DNA of 36,059 bases, taken from Caryophanales bacterium UBA5026. Lineage in GTDB: Bacteria > Bacillota_I > Bacilli_A > RF39 > UBA660. Made by a program: the position numbers and the translations under genes. Each line of letters starts with the position of its first letter. Position 1 is the stretch's first letter. The stretch is taken from contig DICM01000010.1 in assembly GCA_002416285.1 (NCBI GenBank), positions 1 to 36,059 of the forward strand. Direction: 5' to 3'. Under the pieces are notes generated by a model. The model did not search any database. It was given only the letters and a program-made list of their open reading frames with translations, and had not been told where the DNA came from. Below, piece after piece: positions 31,993 through 36,059 of this stretch.

Positions 31993-32774
31993 TGAAAAAA
32001 TAATTCGTAAAGTTTTGTCACAATCACTTGTGAAAATGGTGCTCGATAAATAAATTGGTCGCTATCATCTTCTACTGCACTTATAATCTTATTTACAATT
32101 GATTTTAAATTCTTTTTTTCTAAGTAATGAAGCATCATACATTCTCTCGATTGAATAAACTCAATCTCACTTTTAAAGTAGGATTGTTTTTTCATTCTAG
32201 GATATTTATCTTCAAACATCATTTGATTGAACCCAGTTCCATATAGTCCCGGTTCAATTAAATGAATTCCAATATTAGTATCTAATAATTTCATCTCTCT
32301 TCGAAGAACAGTTGTCATTTTTTTAATACTCGCTTTTGTTCCTGAATAACTTCCTAAAAAAGAAAGAGGATATGTTCCTGCTAAAGATCCCATGACGATG
32401 ATCTTCCCTTCTTTTTTCTGTATCATCGGTTTCAAGGCTAACTGTATCATTTCAAATGTTGAAAAGACATTAGTTTCAAAATTTTCACGAACTAATTGCA
32501 TAGGGATTTCAGCTAGCGATCCACCCTTTCCGATCGCAGCATTACTAATGAAAATATCGAGATCTAATTTACATACTTTTCGCTGATCTACTGGATCAGT
32601 TATATCTAATTTCATACACTCAATATTATCCATACCCTGATACCTTTTTTGAACTGCTTCCAATTGCTTTTCAGTATGTACTGTGACATAGATAAAATAA
32701 TCTTTATCTTTTAATGCATCGACAACCGCACTTCCAATTCCACTACGTGCACCTGTAATTAATACTTTTTTCAT
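31989..32774 (-). CDS. Short-chain dehydrogenase/reductase
   Basis: This 261-residue NAD(P)-dependent oxidoreductase of the SDR superfamily has the cofactor loop TGARSGIGSAV (near residue 7), acidic/basic selector region VTVHTEKQ, SNAAIGKG (the NAG-like motif), the active-site Ser in VMGSLAGTYP and YSGTKAS (Tyr-x3-Lys). The substrate is not predictable; its resemblance is to classical SDRs of about 250 residues. Start at 32774 is chosen because GGTGAG lies just upstream; an ATG at 32801 is possible but lacks one. It follows mreD by a short gap and may be the last gene of that transcript. Confidence 0.92.
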   Translation of the reverse strand: MKKVLITGARSGIGSAVVDALKDKDYFIYVTVHTEKQLEAVQKRYQGMDNIECMKLDITDPVDQRKVCKLDLDIFISNAAIGKGGSLAEIPMQLVRENFETNVFSTFEMIQLALKPMIQKKEGKIIVMGSLAGTYPLSFLGSYSGTKASIKKMTTVLRREMKLLDTNIGIHLIEPGLYGTGFNQMMFEDKYPRMKKQSYFKSEIEFIQSRECMMLHYLEKKNLKSIVNKIISAVEDDSDQFIYRAPFSQVIVTKLYELFFQ

Positions 32775-32810
32775 ATTCTCACCATTTATAAGATGTTTCA
32801 AAATATAAAT

Positions 32811-33302
32811 TTAATTCATTATATGAATATGTTTTTTTCGTGCAAGCCACAAAACAAACGGAAAAAAGATAGCAATATAAAGCCAATTTAATAAAAATGA
32901 AGAACCTAGTATTCTTAAAAAAGCTTTCCCGTTAAAAGGATATGATTGCAAAAAAACGAGAAGAAGATATCCAAATATCCGATAGCCGAGAATTAAAAGA
33001 GTACTGACACAAACTAAATTCCATATCGTATTTCGGTAATAATGATTCCATAGCTGAATCAAAAAAGCAAATAATAAAAACAATAATCCATGAAAGAATG
33101 GCGTATTTGTGTATGTAAAATCATATAGCATTCCAAGACAAAAAGATAAAATGAAATAATTTTTTTTCTGATAATAACAAAATGGATACATTAAAAGTAG
33201 ACTAAGTAGACTGAATAAAGGACGAAAAAATCCGTATGTAGGAAGCAAAGCAGAAAATATACCATCTAAAAAATAGCTAACAAACGCGATGAACCAGATC
33301 AT
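32811..33302 (-). CDS. mreD: Rod shape-determining protein MreD
   Basis: A 163-residue membrane protein with five to six hydrophobic segments, the length and topology of MreD. It belongs to the rod-shape elongation complex with MreC. The sequence FLDGIFSALLPTYGFFRPLFSLLSLLL and CLGMLYDFTYTNTPFFHGLL matches the usual MreD pattern in which a G-x-x-x-D motif follows the early helices. The identification rests mostly on position directly after mreC, with a four-base ATGA overlap. mreB is not in this window. Confidence 0.88.
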   Translation of the reverse strand: MIWFIAFVSYFLDGIFSALLPTYGFFRPLFSLLSLLLMYPFCYYQKKNYFILSFCLGMLYDFTYTNTPFFHGLLFLLFAFLIQLWNHYYRNTIWNLVCVSTLLILGYRIFGYLLLVFLQSYPFNGKAFLRILGSSFLLNWLYIAIFFPFVLWLARKKHIHIMN

Positions 33303-34147
33303 TCCTCGGTCCTCTCAACAACTGTTACATATGCGATATGATTAAAAGAAGAAGACGGTTTAATTGAAATTGTTTGTGCGAGATCAAAATGATCCTTCGT
33401 CGAACCAGTTACTGTACCAATTAAAAGGCCACTTGGATATTTTGAACCAAATCCTGTTGTCATTACTTTTGACCCTTCAGGAATACTCTTATTTTCTGAA
33501 ATACCTTCCATTTTAAAAAGCCCTGTAGTACTATCATAACCGATTAAAAGGCCATATACAAAATCATTTTCAATCGCAATTTTTACTGATAATTTCTCAC
33601 CAGGATGTGTTAAAAGTGTAACGGTAGAATAATAAAATGATGTTTGTGAAATCGTTCCGACTAATCCTTTTGAAGTAATAACTGCCATCCCGGTAGAAAT
33701 ACCATGTTTCTCTCCCCGGTCAATGGTAATGGTATCATTCCAATCATCTAAATTGCGGTTCACTACAGTCGCATTAATATAATGTGTATTACTAAGTGCA
33801 ACATTCAAATCTAAAAGATCATTTAATTGGCTAAGTTCCTGTTCTAGATTAGTGTTTTTCGTTTCAAGAATATCCATTTCTTCTTCTCTTCGCTTCAAGC
33901 GATTGTATTCCTTGTAGATCTTTTGACTCTGCGTAATTTCATGGATCTTTTTCCCAATAAATTGAAAGGGCGTTACCACAACCTTTTGAACAGTAACAAA
34001 AGCATCATGCAGTCCTTTTTCAGTAAGAGATAAATTTCTATCCCGCTGCACAAAATAAAAAAGTAATCCTAATATTATAAAAAGAAACAATAATAAAATG
34101 ACAATAATATATCGTTTCTCAATTTTTTTATCTACTCTTTTTCTCAT
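33299..34147 (-). CDS. mreC: Cell shape-determining protein MreC
   Basis: MreC forms an extracytoplasmic scaffold that links the wall-elongation enzymes with MreD and RodA/PBP2. The 282-residue protein has a basic N-terminus, one membrane segment (about residues 14-34), a coiled coil (about 75-110, rich in Leu/Glu) and the beta-barrel MreC domain with NATVVNRNLDDWNDTITIDRG, GMAVITSKGLVGTI and PSGLLIGTVT. Start at 34147 (ATG) is favoured over the GTG at 34156 because AAGGA lies ten bases before the ATG and would touch the GTG. It begins five bases after the radC stop. Confidence 0.95.
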   Translation of the reverse strand: MRKRVDKKIEKRYIIVILLLFLFIILGLLFYFVQRDRNLSLTEKGLHDAFVTVQKVVVTPFQFIGKKIHEITQSQKIYKEYNRLKRREEEMDILETKNTNLEQELSQLNDLLDLNVALSNTHYINATVVNRNLDDWNDTITIDRGEKHGISTGMAVITSKGLVGTISQTSFYYSTVTLLTHPGEKLSVKIAIENDFVYGLLIGYDSTTGLFKMEGISENKSIPEGSKVMTTGFGSKYPSGLLIGTVTGSTKDHFDLAQTISIKPSSSFNHIAYVTVVERTEE

Positions 34148-34152
34148 GTTTT

Positions 34153-34839
34153 TCACGTCCTTATTCGATTATGCTCAAAAAAACTATAATAATGCTTTTT
34201 TCCAACAATAATGTGATCATTAATAGGAATCCCTAAAAGATTCCCTATCTGAATCAATTGATTCGTTATATAGATATCTTGCTTAGATGGTTCCACATGA
34301 TCACTTGGGTGGTTATGAATACAGATAATAGAAGAAGCACTAAGTAAATATGCTTCTTTAAAAATCTCTCTTGGATGAACAAGACTAAAATCAAGTGTTC
34401 CAAGAAAAATTAATTTTTGCTTGATAACTTTTTTTTGAGAATCTAAATAGAGACAATAAAAATGTTCTTGTAGATGATCCCCAATGATATCCTTATAAAA
34501 ATCAAATACAATATCGGCATTTGTAATTTTCTTTTTATAAATTGTCTCTCGCTTTTGATTCACTCTTTTGCCAAGTTCTAAAGCAGCCAAAATTGTAACT
34601 GCTTTTTTCTTCCCAATTCCGGCTATATTAGTAAATTGAGTAAGTGAAAAATCCTTTAAATCCTGAATTTGTTCAATTTGCTCTAAAACATGTCGAGCAA
34701 CTTCTTTCACACTTTCCTTTTTAGTTCCACATTTTATTAAAATAGAAAGTAATTCCTCATTACTGAGCGATGCGGCTCCATATAATTCTAATCGTTCAAT
34801 TGGACGATCATTAATTGGCATTTCCTTCATGCGAATCAC
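34153..34839 (-). CDS. radC: RadC-like JAMM domain protein
   Basis: A 228-residue protein with an N-terminal helix-hairpin-helix region (FTNIAGIGKKKAVTILAALELGKRV) and a JAMM/MPN metalloprotease-like domain with the metal motif HNHPSDHVEPSKQD. Despite the name, a role in DNA repair is not established for this family. The start is a GTG at 34839 (ten bases after AGGAG); an ATG at 34830 is also possible. It overlaps the end of the SPOR-protein gene by 29 bases, and mreC follows it, reproducing the radC-mre order of Bacillus. Confidence 0.94.
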   Translation of the reverse strand: MIRMKEMPINDRPIERLELYGAASLSNEELLSILIKCGTKKESVKEVARHVLEQIEQIQDLKDFSLTQFTNIAGIGKKKAVTILAALELGKRVNQKRETIYKKKITNADIVFDFYKDIIGDHLQEHFYCLYLDSQKKVIKQKLIFLGTLDFSLVHPREIFKEAYLLSASSIICIHNHPSDHVEPSKQDIYITNQLIQIGNLLGIPINDHIIVGKKHYYSFFEHNRIRT

Positions 34840-35293
34840 TAGCTATCAACTCCTCATACTTAGCAATGACCTGAGAACAGATTGCACTAATCGTTTTTTG
34901 TTCGGTCGTCTCACTAAGCATCAAATCATATTGCCCAAGGGTTTCTAAAAATGTCGCATTCGAAATAGTAAATTCCTTGGCATAAGTATCATACCCTAAC
35001 CCCTTATAATATTCCTTTAATTTTTGTAAATTCTTTTCATCTTGCGTCATTGCCACAAAAACATAATACTTCTGGTCTTGAATAATGTAAGTGTAATTCG
35101 AAATAGACGTAGTATTTTTCTTCATACTATCCTCGCTAGAATAAACACCAAACTGAAGAAAGGTAACCTTTTCTGGTGTTCCACTCACCTTTGCCGTATT
35201 TTCTTTGGGATTATATTGTTGAAAGAAAAAGAAGCCAAGACCAATCCCCAGAGCTATACAAAGAACTCCTGGAACTATATATTTTTTTATCAT
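34811..35293 (-). CDS. Membrane-anchored SPOR-like protein at the spoIIB position
   Basis: A 160-residue protein with a short N-terminus, one membrane segment (about residues 5-24) and an outer domain that resembles a SPOR domain (about 42-112): FLQFGVYSSEDSMKK at the start, YYVFVAMTQDEKNLQKLKEYYKGLGYDTYAKEF at the end. SPOR domains bind denuded glycan strands at division sites. In Bacillus subtilis, spoIIB (a SPOR-domain protein of sporulation septa) lies upstream of maf-radC-mreBCD. Here the analogous protein is directly before radC, overlapping it. I infer a septal, possibly sporulation, role. The protein is shorter than Bacillus SpoIIB, and the SPOR call is by pattern only. Confidence 0.8.
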   Translation of the reverse strand: MIKKYIVPGVLCIALGIGLGFFFFQQYNPKENTAKVSGTPEKVTFLQFGVYSSEDSMKKNTTSISNYTYIIQDQKYYVFVAMTQDEKNLQKLKEYYKGLGYDTYAKEFTISNATFLETLGQYDLMLSETTEQKTISAICSQVIAKYEELIASDSHEGNAN

Positions 35294-35415
35294 TCTATCA
35301 CCAGCATTAATTTACCAAAGAAAGATGTCGGTTTCTGTCATAAAAAGAAAATTTAACGCAGAAAAAAAGAATTATAATAATAATTCCCTGTTTTAAATAA
35401 AAATTCCCGTCCTTT

Positions 35416-35445
35416 TGAATAAAATTTTAAAAATATAACACATTA
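35416..35445 (+). promoter_or_regulatory. Possible sigma-G-like promoter of the coat-protein pair
   Basis: TGAATA (35416-35421), 17 bases, CACATTA (35439-35445); AGAAAGG begins five bases later (35451). The second box matches CATACTA at only 5/7 positions. Confidence 0.35.
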
Positions 35446-35465
35446 ATGATAGAAAGGATGATGAT

Positions 35466-35663
35466 ATGAAAGAAGCACCAACAATGATTTCAACGAAAGA
35501 TTTAGCATACCTAACAGATATTTTTGGTTGGAATTTCACAGCTGCCAAAAAAGCATACCATTTCAAAAACGAAGTCGAAGATGAAGAAATTAAAGAACTC
35601 ATGAATCGTTTATTTGAAATGCACAAAGAACAATGTGACGAGGTATTAAGTATTTTAGAATAG
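35466..35663 (+). CDS. Small CotF-like spore coat protein
   Basis: A 65-residue protein (MISTKDLAYLTDIFGWNFTAAKKAYHF and a helical acidic C-terminal half ending HKEQCDEVLSIL) that matches my recollection of small proteins annotated as spore coat or CotF-like partners, encoded just before a CotF gene. AGAAAGG lies upstream and the next gene begins ten bases after its stop. It is probably a two-helix bundle that pairs with the next protein in the spore; function is not known biochemically. Confidence 0.75.
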   Translation: MKEAPTMISTKDLAYLTDIFGWNFTAAKKAYHFKNEVEDEEIKELMNRLFEMHKEQCDEVLSILE

Positions 35664-35672
35664 GAGGATTTT

Positions 35673-35990
35673 ATGAACGTAGGAAACCCTAAAACAGAAG
35701 TACCAGCTACGATTGAAATGAATGATCGTGACTATTTAAATGCTATGTTAGAAACTGAAAAAAACATGAGCAATAATTTATCTGATGCTTTAAATGAAGC
35801 AAGTAATAACGAATTATATAACTCTTATTTTGATATGTTTGAAGATATCAAAGACGCTGCGAGAGTTTGTTATGATCTAATGTTTGAAAAGGGTTGGTAC
35901 CAACTAGAAGGTGCCGAAGAAACCAAAATTGAACAGAAACTTCAAGAGTTAAGAGAACAATATAATGAGTTTAATAATGGAGCCAGCTAG
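35673..35990 (+). CDS. CotF family spore coat protein
   Basis: A 105-residue helical protein with the Coat_F pattern: MNDRDYLNAMLETEKNMSNNLSDALNEA (about residues 16-43), EDIKDAARVCYDLMFEKGWYQLEG (about 57-80), where MFEKGWYQLE is characteristic. CotF-type proteins are found in the spore coat or the forespore of many Bacillota. AGGAGG precedes the ATG, and a hairpin terminator overlaps the stop. Together with the 65-residue gene it forms a two-gene spore transcript. Confidence 0.88.
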   Translation: MNVGNPKTEVPATIEMNDRDYLNAMLETEKNMSNNLSDALNEASNNELYNSYFDMFEDIKDAARVCYDLMFEKGWYQLEGAEETKIEQKLQELREQYNEFNNGAS

Positions 35991-36002
35991 GCTTCTTTTT
36001 TT
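35979..36002 (+). terminator. Intrinsic terminator of the coat-protein pair
   Basis: GGAGCC and GGCTTC pair (one G-T wobble) around a five-base loop, followed by TTTTTTT. It overlaps the stop codon. Confidence 0.75.
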
Positions 36003-36016
36003 GAAATATTTATAAT

Positions 36017-36045
36017 AAAAAAGAGAATTAGTTATTCTCTTTTCA
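36017..36045 (-). terminator. Terminator of an off-window minus-strand gene (or bidirectional)
   Basis: AAAAGAGAAT and ATTCTCTTTT form a ten-pair stem with A/T runs at both sides. It is most likely the end of a gene starting beyond the window. Confidence 0.55.
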
Positions 36046-36059
36046 GACTGTTGACAAAT

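Noticed and set aside
1..36059. CRISPR array, insertion sequence, prophage or integron signatures
   Set aside because: I saw no regularly spaced direct repeats with unique spacers, no transposase or integrase motifs and no inverted-repeat bounded element. The only tandem repeats are the coding DUF285 units.

Overview
The window looks like a chromosomal segment of a low-GC, spore-forming member of the Bacillota. The evidence is an AT-rich sequence with strong Shine-Dalgarno (SD) sites, the linked order rlmN-prpC-prkC-rsgA-rpe, a small acid-soluble spore protein of the SspI type, two CotF-like spore coat proteins, and a SPOR-domain membrane protein upstream of radC-mreC-mreD, where Bacillus carries spoIIB. 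Desulfoferrodoxin, formate-tetrahydrofolate ligase and a 2-hydroxyacyl-CoA-dehydratase-like set point to an anaerobe or microaerophile. A Bacilli-related gut lineage is plausible, but I cannot place it more closely. There is no CRISPR array, insertion sequence, integrase or rRNA operon.

Layout. (1) 1-6.7 kb is a loose accessory stretch, all on the minus strand: a protein with a possible transglutaminase-like C/H/D triad, a DUF998 membrane protein, a Fic protein, a Nudix hydrolase, an MFS transporter, a decayed DUF285 surface-protein gene, two tRNA genes and an unrecognised protein. (2) 6.8-11.2 kb holds a two-component system and a lemA-DUF2207 pair separated by an intergenic terminator. (3) 11.3-15.3 kb has sspI on the plus strand, convergent with mraY and two tandem MurE-type ligases that differ in their specificity motif (DNPR versus DDPH). 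(4) 15.4-22.5 kb has an MFS transporter, an unknown protein, topA and a translationally coupled trio of dehydratase-like proteins plus activase. (5) 22.6-28.6 kb has a 41-residue Cys/Lys-rich protein missed by length cut-offs, then (minus strand) the rlmN-prpC-prkC-rsgA-rpe operon and rnc. (6) 28.7-32.0 kb has yidD coupled to a ZnuA-like lipoprotein that lacks the usual histidines, desulfoferrodoxin and fhs. (7) 32.0-36.0 kb has a short-chain dehydrogenase, the SPOR-protein/radC/mreC/mreD operon, and a spore-coat gene pair.

Themes. Cell envelope and sporulation genes recur: mraY, two MurE ligases, mreCD, PrkC with PASTA repeats (known in other Bacillota to sense peptidoglycan), SspI, CotF-like proteins and the SpoIIB-position protein. 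Many promoters share one geometry: a TATAAT-like -10 box followed after about six bases by the Shine-Dalgarno sequence, so transcripts should begin at or next to the ribosome binding site. The three sporulation-type genes show the same geometry, but with TGAATA/CATACTA-like boxes resembling those of forespore sigma-G.

All calls come from reading the sequence. Family names rest on visible motifs and recalled family features, not on searches.
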